Both the position numbers and the translations under genes were made by a program. This document shows positions 44,037 to 52,379 of a stretch of DNA of 64,000 nt, in pieces; position 1 is the first letter of the stretch, and every line of letters starts with the position of its first letter. The notes beneath the pieces are model-generated. The model ran no database searches. It was not told the origin of the DNA and saw only the letters and a list, made by a program, of their open reading frames with translations. The stretch spans positions 45,731 through 109,730 of the forward strand of contig CACZCH010000008.1 in NCBI GenBank assembly GCA_902779645.1, given 5' to 3'. The stretch is from an uncultured bacterium (GTDB lineage Bacteria > Cyanobacteriota > Vampirovibrionia > Gastranaerophilales > Gastranaerophilaceae).

Positions 44037-45041
44037 ATGACAGTAAAATTTGAAGGACAAGATAGACGCGAAGCAACTCTTGCTAAGGTTTTACCTGAAT
44101 ACGGTTTCAAATCTTTGGAAGAAGCTCGTGATTTATGTTTATCAAAAGGCATCGATGTTGATGCTATTGTTAAAGGCATTCAGCCTATCGCATTCGATAA
44201 CGCATCTTGGGCATATACTCTCGGCTGCGCTATTGCTATCAAAAAAGGTATTAAAACAGCTGCTGAAGCTGCTGAAGCAATCGGCTTAGGCTTGCAAGCA
44301 TTCGCAGTACCGGGGTCTGTTGGTGACAGAAGACAAGTTGGTATCGGTCACGGAAACTTAGGCGCAATGTTATTAAGAGAAGAAACAAAATGTTTCTGCT
44401 TCTTAGCAGGTCACGAATCATTCGCTGCTGCTGAAGGCGCAATCGGTATTGCTCGTAACGCTAACAAAGTCAGAAAAGAACCTCTAAGAGTTATCTTGAA
44501 CGGACTTGGTAAAGACGCAGCTCACGTTATAGCTCGTATAAACGGATTCACTTCTGTTGAAACAGAATATGACTATAAAACAGGCAAACTCAAAATTGTT
44601 AAAGAAACAGCTTTCTCAGATGGCGAAAGAGCAAAAGTTAGATGCTACGGTGCAGATGACGTTAACGAAGGCGTTGCTATCATGATTAAAGAAGGTGTTG
44701 ACGTTTCTATCACAGGTAACTCAACTAACCCGACTCGTTTCCAACACCCTGTTGCCGGTACATACAAAAAATGGTGCTGGGAAAACGGAAGAAAATACTT
44801 CTCAGTTGCTTCAGGCGGTGGTACAGGTCGTACACTTCACCCTGACAACGTTGCAGCAGGTCCTGCTTCTTACGGTATGACTGATACTATGGGAAGAATG
44901 CACGGCGATGCTCAATTCGCAGGTTCATCTTCTGTTCCTGCTCACGTTGAAATGATGGGCGTTATCGGTATGGGTAACAACCCAATGGTCGGCGCAACTG
45001 TTGCAGTAGCTGTTGCAGTTGAAAATGCAATGAAAGAATAG
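44037..45041 (+). CDS. GGGtGRT-family protein
   Basis: The 334-residue protein carries the family signature SGGGTGRTLHPDNVAAG (around residue 260) and the conserved end HVEMMGVIGMGNNPMVGA. Earlier segments include FAVPGSVGDRRQVGIGHGNL and LAGHESFAAAEGAIG. Its biochemical role is unknown; genes of this family are regularly next to NifU-like scaffolds, which points to iron-sulfur or metal handling. Codon use is biased toward C-ending codons, unlike many neighbours, consistent with high expression. AAAGGAAAT precedes the ATG. Confidence 0.9.
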   Translation: MTVKFEGQDRREATLAKVLPEYGFKSLEEARDLCLSKGIDVDAIVKGIQPIAFDNASWAYTLGCAIAIKKGIKTAAEAAEAIGLGLQAFAVPGSVGDRRQVGIGHGNLGAMLLREETKCFCFLAGHESFAAAEGAIGIARNANKVRKEPLRVILNGLGKDAAHVIARINGFTSVETEYDYKTGKLKIVKETAFSDGERAKVRCYGADDVNEGVAIMIKEGVDVSITGNSTNPTRFQHPVAGTYKKWCWENGRKYFSVASGGGTGRTLHPDNVAAGPASYGMTDTMGRMHGDAQFAGSSSVPAHVEMMGVIGMGNNPMVGATVAVAVAVENAMKE

Positions 45042-45068
45042 AAAAAGTTATAAATTGATTAAATTATT

Positions 45069-45100
45069 ATTATCGGCAGTGAATTTTCACTGCCGATAAT
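45069..45100 (+). terminator. Rho-independent terminator after GGGtGRT gene
   Basis: A perfect 15-bp stem (45069-45083 with 45086-45100) is followed by a short T-rich stretch. Confidence 0.8.
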
Positions 45101-45132
45101 TGTTTTATGCTTTTATAATTAAACAAAATGAT

Positions 45133-45193
45133 AATATTTACCCCCCTTATATTTATCCCCCTTATATTTACCCCCCCCTTATATTTACCCCCA
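45133..45193. repeat. Short tandem repeat, unit TTATATTTACCCCCC
   Basis: Four imperfect copies of TTATATTTA followed by five to eight C. It shares the ATTTACCCC core with the array at 43005-43165 but has a different unit. Confidence 0.8.
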
Positions 45194-45304
45194 ATCGGGT
45201 AATGAAAATTTTGAGAAAGATTTGATAATAGATATAAAGGCAGGAGTAAAAGAACCTTTTAAGATTTTTAATTGTCATTTTAGTATGGAAAGGAGGCAGG
45301 TATT

Positions 45305-45532
45305 ATGCACATAGTCAGAATGATAGCGTACGCGCTTGTAATCACCGGTGCTGTCGTCTGGGGTATTGTCGGATTCTTTGACTATAATATTGTTGCGGCA
45401 TTATTTGGTGACGGTTCGATACTTTCAAGAATTGTTTATTCTCTTGTCGGTATTTCCGGTATCACATTGCTTGCGACAAACGAGTTTGAAGAATGCTATT
45501 GCAATTGCTCGGAAGAAACAAAGCACTATTAG
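45305..45532 (+). CDS. DUF378-family small membrane protein
   Basis: The 75-residue protein has two transmembrane segments (VRMIAYALVITGAVVWGIVG-like, and SRIVYSLVGISGITLLA) and the short acidic-cysteine tail typical of DUF378 (YuzA) proteins, here CYCNCSEETK. The NIVAALFG segment between the helices is conserved. Function is unknown. AGGAGGCAGGT lies 9 bases before the ATG. The Cys-rich end could bind metal, which fits the neighbouring iron-sulfur genes, but this is only suggestive. Confidence 0.8.
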   Translation: MHIVRMIAYALVITGAVVWGIVGFFDYNIVAALFGDGSILSRIVYSLVGISGITLLATNEFEECYCNCSEETKHY

Positions 45533-45589
45533 AGTCAAGTTAATACCCGCCCGCATTTGTAATAATTTTTACTTTTGTAAAATTAAACA

Positions 45590-45630
45590 ACTACTCCCTC
45601 CCTGATTAGGGAGGGTTGGGGAGGGTATTA
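45590..45630. repeat. Palindromic CCTCCCT/AGGGAGG repeat
   Basis: CTCCCTCCCTGATTAGGGAGGGTTGGGG forms a short hairpin and resembles the inverted repeats around the DUF559 gene at 10825. It lies at the end of the flavoprotein gene. Confidence 0.55.
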
Positions 45631-46755
45631 ATTTTTGTTAATTATCCCCTCAGAAGCTGCATAGGCTGTTGACCAAGCGTTTTGAAGGTTAAATCCTCCA
45701 CAGAAGCCGTCTATATCAAGGGCTTCTCCTATAATATAAAGGTTCGAGTATAATTTTGATTCCATTGTTTTAGGGTTGACTTCATTTAAATCATATCCGC
45801 CTGCGGTTACAGTTTCTTCGCCCTTATTTGTACCTGTTACAATTAATTCAAAATTATGAATTTTATTTAAAATTAAATCTCTTATTTTACCGTCAATTTT
45901 GTGCGCTTTAACTCCCGCAAATTCGCCTGATATATATTCTGCAAATCTGTGCGGAAAAATTGAGGATAGAATATTCTTTAAATCCTTATGTGGATTGTTA
46001 TTCAGTTCTGTTTGCAAATCAAATTCATTTTTATACAGATCAAAACTTAACTTGTAAGGAAAAGTATCTTTTGTTTTTATAGAAGATATTTTGTAAGCAA
46101 GCGGGCCGGAGATTCCAAAATGAGTGAATAATAAATCGTCGCTGATTTTGAGGTCATTTGAATAAACATTTTTCAGCACGACTCCGCTCAAGTTTTTGAT
46201 ATCAGCATTCAGTCCTACAAGAGCGGGAGTAAACGGTACTATATTATGGTTTAGCCCTTTTATACATTTACCACCGCCAACAGCAATTACAACGTCTGTA
46301 AAAAAGTATTCAGCCTTGTCGGTTTTGAGTTTAAAGCCGTTTTCTATCGGGAGAACTTCATTTACCCCTTCTTTAATAAAATTTGCTTTTTTAATTTTAT
46401 CTAATATTTTCTTTCTAACGTCTTTTGCGCTGTTTGAAGCCGGAAAAATCCTTCCGTTTTCTTGGGTATATGTTTCGACTCCTAGTTCTTCAAAAAGACT
46501 CAAGGTATCATAAGTTGAAAACTTTGAAAAAACTGAATAGAGAAATTTTTCTCCTCTGGGATAGTTTTTTGCAAGTTCTTTAAAATCGTATTCAGCATGC
46601 GCAAGGTTACACCTTCCGCCTCCTGTCGGAAGCAGTGTCCGAAGAGGTAAGGCAAAATCAAAAAGTGTTACTTCAAAACCTGCTTTAATCAAAAAATATG
46701 CGCAAATACAACCTGAAGCACCTACTCCGATAATAGCAATTTGTTTATTTATCAT
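45628..46755 (-). CDS. HI0933-family FAD-dependent oxidoreductase
   Basis: The 375-residue flavoprotein has an N-terminal FAD-binding Rossmann motif (IAIIGVGASGCICAYFLI) and the signature LLPTGGGRCNLAH of the HI0933/BaiN group. The C-terminal part has TVTAGGYDLNEVNPKTMESK and GFCGGFNLQNAWSTAYAA, the second FAD contact. BaiN-type enzymes reduce unsaturated substrates, but the substrate is unknown here. It is probably cytoplasmic and co-transcribed with folK; the start overlaps folK's end by 4 bases (ATGA). Confidence 0.9.
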   Translation of the reverse strand: MINKQIAIIGVGASGCICAYFLIKAGFEVTLFDFALPLRTLLPTGGGRCNLAHAEYDFKELAKNYPRGEKFLYSVFSKFSTYDTLSLFEELGVETYTQENGRIFPASNSAKDVRKKILDKIKKANFIKEGVNEVLPIENGFKLKTDKAEYFFTDVVIAVGGGKCIKGLNHNIVPFTPALVGLNADIKNLSGVVLKNVYSNDLKISDDLLFTHFGISGPLAYKISSIKTKDTFPYKLSFDLYKNEFDLQTELNNNPHKDLKNILSSIFPHRFAEYISGEFAGVKAHKIDGKIRDLILNKIHNFELIVTGTNKGEETVTAGGYDLNEVNPKTMESKLYSNLYIIGEALDIDGFCGGFNLQNAWSTAYAASEGIINKN

Positions 46756-47252
46756 ACCCGTGTACCATAGAGAACAACTTGTTCAGGGTCTTCCAGCTCA
46801 TCGTACAAGTCTGAGATAGATTTCTTAAACAGCGGATGAATAAAATCTTGGGCAATTTCAAGCATCGGAACTAACATACAAGCACGTCTGTGGAAGAATC
46901 TGTGCGGAATAGTCAAATTTTCTGTATTCATGATGATATTGTCATAAAATAGAATATCAATATCAATAGTTCTGTCAGTGTATTCTCTTTTTCCGCTTCT
47001 TTCTCGTCCGAGCTGAGACTCTATACGATTAATTACAATGAGAAGTTCTTCCGGTGAAAAAGAAGTTGAAATTTGTACAATTGCGTTAACAAACCAATTG
47101 GGAGAATCCATCTGCCAAGGCTCTGTTTCATAAAAAGATGATGTTGAGACAATTTGAATATTTTGAGTCGTACCCAAAATACTCGCAGCCTGTTGAACAT
47201 ACCCGAGTCTGTCACCGATATTTGAACCTAATGATAAAAACACAATTGCCAT
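46752..47252 (-). CDS. folK: 2-amino-4-hydroxy-6-hydroxymethyldihydropteridine pyrophosphokinase
   Basis: FolK transfers pyrophosphate from ATP to hydroxymethyl-dihydropterin in folate synthesis. The protein has AIVFLSLGSNIGDRLGYVQQ at the start and LGRERSGKREYTDRTIDIDI with the metal-binding Asp pair. The ATG at 47252 (166 residues) is chosen over the one at 47291 because the latter overlaps the TTGACA box of the promoter. TACAAT ends 6 bases before the ATG and there is no ribosome site, so the transcript should start at or next to the ATG. The HI0933-type gene follows with a 4-base overlap. Confidence 0.93.
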   Translation of the reverse strand: MAIVFLSLGSNIGDRLGYVQQAASILGTTQNIQIVSTSSFYETEPWQMDSPNWFVNAIVQISTSFSPEELLIVINRIESQLGRERSGKREYTDRTIDIDILFYDNIIMNTENLTIPHRFFHRRACMLVPMLEIAQDFIHPLFKKSISDLYDELEDPEQVVLYGTRV

Positions 47253-47258
47253 ATACCA

Positions 47259-47288
47259 ATTGTAACCGTTGAAAGCGAACTTTGTCAA
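47259..47288 (-). promoter_or_regulatory. Promoter of folK, leaderless arrangement
   Basis: On the minus strand TTGACA (47288-47283), an 18-base spacer and TACAAT (47264-47259) end 6 bases before the folK ATG. Confidence 0.75.
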
Positions 47289-47347
47289 CATGAAATAATG
47301 TTAATATGGGCAATATAAAAATTTCTAAGATTAGGATAAATTTAAGT

Positions 47348-48046
47348 ATGAAAAAATTATTACTCTTTCTGATTTTAGTTGTAATACCTGTTTTTGCGTA
47401 CGAAGTTTATTCTCCCGAGAATTATAAATATGAATCTGCGGGAGATAAGCTTCTTTTTGTGATAGATTTTTCAAACAGTATGACTGCATATCTGAATAAT
47501 CAGACTAAAACAAATCAGGTTAAGGAGTTGATGGCAACTATACTTCCTCAGATTTCTCCGGATACAAAAGTCGGATTAAGAGTGTACGGGCACACTTGTA
47601 ATTTTCTTGCATATAATGCTTGCAGAAGTTCGGAGCTTATTGTACCACTAGGCTTAAATAATTCTGTTCAAATATCATCAGAACTCCACCGTTTGCGTCC
47701 GAAAGGAATGACTCCGATAACTTATTCTCTAAAACAAGCCGTTAAAAAGGATTTGAACGGATATGAGGGAATCAAGCATATTATCCTCCTCACCGATGGA
47801 GGTGAAAACTGCGATGAAAGTCCATGTGACTACGCTATTGCACTAATGAAGCAAAGACGAGATATAAAAATTGATGTGATAGCTTTTGATGTAGAAGGCG
47901 AGGATGATTTGGCACAGCTCAAATGTACTGCGGATGTAACGGGGGGCAGATTCTCGGAAGCTGATACTAAAGCAGAACTCTTCCGCACAATGGAAGATAT
48001 GATTCTTCCGCACAGAAAAGAAGTTGAGGCTGTAATATTAAAATAA
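47348..48046 (+). CDS. Exported von Willebrand factor A domain protein
   Basis: The 232-residue protein has a signal peptide (MKKLLLFLILVVIPVFA) and a complete VWA domain: the MIDAS motif FVIDFSNSMTAYL (DxSxS) near residue 37, GMTPITYSL with the MIDAS Thr, and HIILLTDGGENCDE with the second Asp. It has seven cysteines in the mature part, possibly paired in the periplasm. VWA domains bind partners through a metal ion; the partner is not known. The start at 47348 is chosen because it opens the signal peptide; the in-frame ATG at 47306 would add 14 polar residues before it. Confidence 0.8.
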   Translation: MKKLLLFLILVVIPVFAYEVYSPENYKYESAGDKLLFVIDFSNSMTAYLNNQTKTNQVKELMATILPQISPDTKVGLRVYGHTCNFLAYNACRSSELIVPLGLNNSVQISSELHRLRPKGMTPITYSLKQAVKKDLNGYEGIKHIILLTDGGENCDESPCDYAIALMKQRRDIKIDVIAFDVEGEDDLAQLKCTADVTGGRFSEADTKAELFRTMEDMILPHRKEVEAVILK

Positions 48047-48075
48047 TTATTAATATTTAATGCAAAAACATTTTC

Positions 48076-48104
48076 TTGCTACAATTATTCTATTTTGCTA
48101 ATAT
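48076..48104 (+). promoter_or_regulatory. Promoter of the histidine kinase gene, leaderless arrangement
   Basis: TTGCTA (48076-48081), a 17-base spacer and TGC-TAATAT (48096-48104) end 6 bases before the ATG at 48111. Confidence 0.7.
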
Positions 48105-48110
48105 ATAGCT

Positions 48111-50120
48111 ATGACAAAGTTTTTGTTAATTAGTGAGGATAGCGGGAAGGAAGATGTTGTAAAGCGTGAGTTTCCGTCTGACGAGGTTCTTGTAAGCGTC
48201 GACGAAACAATGATTTTTGACGCGCTTAAGGTTGAAGAACCTGATATTGTTATTATTGACGGCGATACCGAAAAACTCGACCTTAAACACTTGTGCAGAA
48301 AAATTAAGCAATTTCCTGTTGTTACATTGCTTGTTCTCGGAGAAAAAGAACATAATAAAGATGTTACACACAATGTTAACCTGTTTATTAAAACCCCGAT
48401 AGATGAAAAACTTTTGTCAGCGACTATTGAATCCAGTTTACGCACCCGCCAATCACTTTTAAAGATGGCAAAGTCAAACCAAGAACTCGCTTCAAGCTTG
48501 TATCAACTGAACGTCCTTTATAACACAAGTTCTCAGTTAGCAGGCTCATTAGACAAGGATAAGTTAATCAAAATTATGATTGAAGGGATTGAAAAATCTC
48601 TTAATTTTGAACTATCTTGTACTTTGATTTTCCGCTCCGAGCGCGAACCTGTTTTGATAATCAATTCACTGTATAAAATCTCGGACAGACTCTTAGAGGC
48701 GCTAAAACTTCGTGCTATTTTGAGCTATAAATCACTATTAAGCGACCCTCCCTATGATATTAAAATAGGAAACCTCAAAATAGAAAAAAACATCAAGCAT
48801 AATATTCAAGAGTATGATTTTTCAATCTTGAGATATGACAATCTTTTTGCACCGATTAGTTTAAATGATGACTTTTTCGGGTTTACCGAAATATACAGAG
48901 AAAAACCTTTTTCAACCGAAGATGCAACAGTATTTCAAACCCTTGTTCAGCAGGTGACAATACCGCTTCAGAGTGCATCTTTTACTCAGGAATTAAAAGC
49001 TACAAACTTAAAGCTTCAAAAGTTAGAAAGACTTAAATCGGAATTTATTTCTATTGTTTCTCATGAACTTCGAACTCCATTGACTGCAATAAAGAACGCT
49101 ATGGATATCATTTTGAGCGGAAAAGCAGGAGATATGACTGAAAACATAGAAAAATTCGTTTCTATGGGAAAACGTAATGCAATAAGACTTTCAGGTATCA
49201 TTAACGACTTGCTTGATATTTCAAAAATTGAAGCCGGCAAAATGGACTTCAAGTTTGAACTTATGAGAGTTGAACCTGTAATCGAATATGTTAAAAATAA
49301 TTTGACGGAAGTTGCTAAAGAAAAGGGATTAGAAATAGAATTAACTCCTGCCGAAGAAAAAGTAGAAGTTTATGCAGATTCTAACCGTCTTGAACAGGTT
49401 TTAACGAACCTCGTTTCTAACGCAATAAAATTTACACCATCAGGCAAGATTGAAATTTCAACTAAAGTTGTTAATGCAAGAGAGCTACATTACGACCAGT
49501 GTTTTGAAGAAGATATCAAAAAACTACAAGGTAATTATCTTCAAGTTTGTGTTGCAGATAACGGTATCGGTATTGAACGCAAAGACCTTAATCATGTTTT
49601 TGACAAGTTTGCACAAATTGAAAATTCATTATCAAGAAAAGTTGGCGGTACAGGATTAGGTCTTCCGATTGCAAGACAGTTAATGGAGGCGCATAACGGT
49701 GCAATTTGGTGCGACAGTGAAATTAACCAAGGTTCAAAATTCTATTTTGTAATTCCGATTGCAAACGATAAATCTAATTTTATGATGATGCGTAAGCAGT
49801 TTGTTCAGCAAGCCCGTTCTAACGGCACAACTGTCGCTGTAATAAAAATTAAGTCAACAAACGAAACGATAGACAAATTATTAAGAGAAAATAATCTGCT
49901 TAACAAAACTTATATGGCAAATTCCTTGATAGAAAAAGAAGGTTTGATGACAACACTTTCGCTTCTGGTTATGGGTGGAGATAAGCCATCGGCAGAGTTC
50001 TTGCATAAAAAGATAGACTCTGTTATTGAGCAAAATAAAGATTTATATGGAAAATGTGATATAATGTATTCATACGAGATTGAAGGAGATGTACATGAAA
50101 AAGATTCTTATAGTGGATGA
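48111..50120 (+). CDS. Soluble hybrid-type sensor histidine kinase with GAF domain
   Basis: The 669-residue kinase has no membrane span. Residues 1-115 look like a receiver-type domain (DIVIIDGDTEKLDLKHLCRK). A GAF-like domain follows (about 135-300). The HisKA box SHELRTPLTAIKNAMD has its phospho-accepting His near residue 317, and the HATPase domain shows NLVSNAIKFTPSG, VADNGIGIERKDL and GGTGLGLPIARQL. A C-terminal extension of about 110 residues after residue 560 is unidentified and resembles a diverged signalling domain. The response regulator gene at 50095 overlaps by 26 bases. Signal unknown. Confidence 0.85.
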   Translation: MTKFLLISEDSGKEDVVKREFPSDEVLVSVDETMIFDALKVEEPDIVIIDGDTEKLDLKHLCRKIKQFPVVTLLVLGEKEHNKDVTHNVNLFIKTPIDEKLLSATIESSLRTRQSLLKMAKSNQELASSLYQLNVLYNTSSQLAGSLDKDKLIKIMIEGIEKSLNFELSCTLIFRSEREPVLIINSLYKISDRLLEALKLRAILSYKSLLSDPPYDIKIGNLKIEKNIKHNIQEYDFSILRYDNLFAPISLNDDFFGFTEIYREKPFSTEDATVFQTLVQQVTIPLQSASFTQELKATNLKLQKLERLKSEFISIVSHELRTPLTAIKNAMDIILSGKAGDMTENIEKFVSMGKRNAIRLSGIINDLLDISKIEAGKMDFKFELMRVEPVIEYVKNNLTEVAKEKGLEIELTPAEEKVEVYADSNRLEQVLTNLVSNAIKFTPSGKIEISTKVVNARELHYDQCFEEDIKKLQGNYLQVCVADNGIGIERKDLNHVFDKFAQIENSLSRKVGGTGLGLPIARQLMEAHNGAIWCDSEINQGSKFYFVIPIANDKSNFMMMRKQFVQQARSNGTTVAVIKIKSTNETIDKLLRENNLLNKTYMANSLIEKEGLMTTLSLLVMGGDKPSAEFLHKKIDSVIEQNKDLYGKCDIMYSYEIEGDVHEKDSYSG

Positions 50121-50472
50121 TGAACAGGATATCGTAGAAAGCCTGAAGTTTGTCCTTGAGGTTTCAGGTTTCGTGTGCTATACGGCATTTAACGGCGAAG
50201 ATGGACTTAAACTTGCAAAAGAAATTATGCCCGATTTGATAATATTAGACGTTATGATGCCAAAAATTAACGGTTACAAAATAAGCCGTCTTTTAAAGTA
50301 TGATTCTAAATACAAAGATATCCCGATAATTATGGTTACAGCCCGTTCTCAACTGGAAGATAAAATGATTGGCGAAGAAACAGGGGTTAATGAATACATA
50401 ACAAAGCCTTTTGAACTTGACGCAATTGTTAAAAAAGTTGAAGAATATCTGGGAAAAAATGAAGAAAATTAA
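50095..50472 (+). CDS. Single-domain response regulator (receiver only)
   Basis: The 125-residue CheY-like protein has the acidic pair DD (residues 8-9), the phosphorylated Asp52 in LIILDVMMPK, a Thr in IIMVTA and Lys in YITKPFE, so it should be a functional receiver. It has no output domain and may pass phosphate on or bind a partner. The start is the ATG at 50095, 7 bases behind GAAGGAG, inside the end of the histidine kinase gene. It probably receives phosphate from that kinase. Confidence 0.9.
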   Translation: MKKILIVDDEQDIVESLKFVLEVSGFVCYTAFNGEDGLKLAKEIMPDLIILDVMMPKINGYKISRLLKYDSKYKDIPIIMVTARSQLEDKMIGEETGVNEYITKPFELDAIVKKVEEYLGKNEEN

Positions 50473-50539
50473 AAAAATAACAAAATAGGATGCTTTATTT
50501 TCGTTTTGGAAAATATATGAATGCATTCGTTTTTAAAAG

Positions 50540-50545
50540 TATTAT
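50540..50545 (+). promoter_or_regulatory. -10-like box close to the LuxR-type start
   Basis: TATTAT is followed by 9 bases and the ATG at 50555. There is no ribosome site. Confidence 0.45.
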
Positions 50546-50554
50546 CATGAAATT

Positions 50555-50770
50555 ATGAAAATAGTTGATGATACAAAATTGACTCCCAGAGAAAAAGATA
50601 TTGTCCTGCTTATTTTTAGGGGTAAAAATAAGCAGGAAATTGCCGACAGTTTGTTTCTATCGGTATCTACAATAAAGACAAATGTAGAACACGTTTATCA
50701 AAAATTTGGAGTTCATAATAAAGTCGAACTTGTTGTTTATCTTGTAAAAAATAATGTTGTAGAGATTTAA
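50555..50770 (+). CDS. Stand-alone LuxR/FixJ-type HTH protein
   Basis: This 71-residue protein is just one LuxR-type DNA-binding domain: LTPREKDIVLLIFRGKNKQE, then FLSVSTIKTNVEHVYQKFGV as the recognition helix, and NKVELVVYLVKN. It has no receiver domain, so it may pair with the receiver-only regulator 80 bases upstream to act as a split response regulator. This pairing is inferred from position. A -10-like box lies 9 bases upstream. Confidence 0.8.
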   Translation: MKIVDDTKLTPREKDIVLLIFRGKNKQEIADSLFLSVSTIKTNVEHVYQKFGVHNKVELVVYLVKNNVVEI

Positions 50771-50850
50771 TATAAAAACGGCTTAATTTATTTGAAATAG
50801 TTTCCCTTATTTGATATAATCAATGGGTGAGGGGTAAATGTCATTTAGCT

Positions 50851-50922
50851 GATTGAACGCATAAGGAGATTGGCGGAAAGATTACATCAACCGATTGAAC
50901 GCATAAGCATATTGGCGCGGAA
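50851..50922 (+). repeat. Two-copy direct repeat, GATTGAACGCATAAG type
   Basis: GATTGAACGCATAAGGAGATTGGCG (first copy) and GATTGAACGCATAAGCATATTGGCG (second, starting 42 bases later). They lie in the gap before the GspE-like gene, just behind a GGGGTAAAT motif. Confidence 0.8.
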
Positions 50923-50943
50923 GGGGTAGATTTAGGATTTTTT

Positions 50944-52329
50944 ATGGAAACGATTACTAATAAAACATTGGAAAAGCTTAAGTATGAATTAGTGCGAGAC
51001 GGAATTGTCGAATATGAAACTTTAGAAAAGGCGGAAGAACTTGCTAATGTACAGCGTATAAACATAGGTCAAGCACTTATTAACTCAGGCGTTCTCTCAG
51101 AAGAGACTTTGCTTAAATTTTTGGAATCAAAATTGCACATACCCTATGTCAATTTAGATGACTATACGCCGGATCCAAAGTGTTTTAAATTTATCTCTTT
51201 TCCTGATGCCAGAAGATATAAAATCATACCGTTATTTAAAATAGAAGATGTTTTAACTGTTGCTATGGCTGACCCGTTGGATTTGTTTGCAATAGATAAA
51301 ATTATTGAGACGGCTGAATGTTCGATTGAACCTGTTATTTCCTCAGAAACATCAATTATGAAGAAAATTGAGGAGTATTATAAAGTTGCAGATACTGTTG
51401 ATAATATTACTGTAACGGACGAAGAGGCTGAAAATTTTGATTGGACGGAGGAGCTTCATAAAGATGAAGCAGGTGAAGAACATATTCAACACGTAATTCG
51501 CGCAATTTTAAAACAAGCAATCATTGAAGATGTCCATGAACTCAATATTGAACAAGTAGAAGAAGGATTAAAAGTTGTATTCAAAAAAGAAGGTGAAAAT
51601 GCAGACAAGGGTACAATCCCAGCGATTCTTAATTCGGCTTTTGTTTCTAAACTAAAAACATTATCAAGTCTTGATGCTTCTGTGTGCGAAATTCCTCAGC
51701 TTGGAAAATTAATATTCAAAGTAGATAATACAATGCTAATAGCGTCGGTTTCTTCTTTCCCTACAATTATGGGTGAGAGAATATCGTTAAAAATCTACAA
51801 GCCTCCGCAAAAATTAGATAAAATTATACCGGATGAAAAAGCAAGAAGTGTAATCTCTCATTCGCTCCAAAATCCCGGAATAATTCTTGTTTGCGGTTCG
51901 CCTCTAAGCGGGAAAACCCATATAATTTATTCATTGCTTATGGAGGCAGCAAGAACAGGACAAAACATAATGACTATTGAATCCATTGCTAAGTATGAAC
52001 TTAAAGGTGTTAATCAATGTGAGCTTAATGAGAATATTGGGTTCAATATGGATAAAGCTTTGAGATTCATTGAATTTCAATCACCGGATTTTGTTTACCT
52101 TGAAGGTATTAAAACACGTGATGCGTTTGAATTTTTATCAGAGCTTTATTACAATGATAAAATTATTTTAACCGAGTTTATGGCAAATAATATGACAGAT
52201 TTACGCCAGAAACTTGCATTTGATGATTTCCAAACCTTCAAAACACTTGTTTCCTGCTTGATATTTATTCATTCAAAAGACAGCATAGAAGTCTTTGATA
52301 AGGCAACGCTGCAAAAATATCTGGCATAA
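50944..52329 (+). CDS. GspE/PilB-like protein with degenerate ATPase
   Basis: The 461-residue protein has an N-terminal MshEN-type domain (GQALINSGVLSEETLLKFLE, then PYVNLDDYTPDPK and FKIEDVLTVAMADPLDLFAI), which binds c-di-GMP in some type II/IV pilus ATPases. The C-terminal half is ATPase-like, with Walker A GSPLSGKT (about residues 317-324). The Asp box reads MTIESIAKYELKGV instead of EDPVE, the Walker B region FQSPDFVYLEGI is altered, and the CxxC zinc motif is missing. It may bind but not hydrolyse ATP well. AGGA lies 6 bases before the ATG. No pilus genes are adjacent. Confidence 0.75.
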   Translation: METITNKTLEKLKYELVRDGIVEYETLEKAEELANVQRINIGQALINSGVLSEETLLKFLESKLHIPYVNLDDYTPDPKCFKFISFPDARRYKIIPLFKIEDVLTVAMADPLDLFAIDKIIETAECSIEPVISSETSIMKKIEEYYKVADTVDNITVTDEEAENFDWTEELHKDEAGEEHIQHVIRAILKQAIIEDVHELNIEQVEEGLKVVFKKEGENADKGTIPAILNSAFVSKLKTLSSLDASVCEIPQLGKLIFKVDNTMLIASVSSFPTIMGERISLKIYKPPQKLDKIIPDEKARSVISHSLQNPGIILVCGSPLSGKTHIIYSLLMEAARTGQNIMTIESIAKYELKGVNQCELNENIGFNMDKALRFIEFQSPDFVYLEGIKTRDAFEFLSELYYNDKIILTEFMANNMTDLRQKLAFDDFQTFKTLVSCLIFIHSKDSIEVFDKATLQKYLA

Positions 52330-52379
52330 ATGTAGTGGTAATTATAATATTACTTGGTGCAATTATTTTTACAAAAAAC

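Noticed and set aside
45348..45605. Second frame across the DUF378 gene
   Set aside because: It is the out-of-frame shadow of a gene with a good start and a known family.
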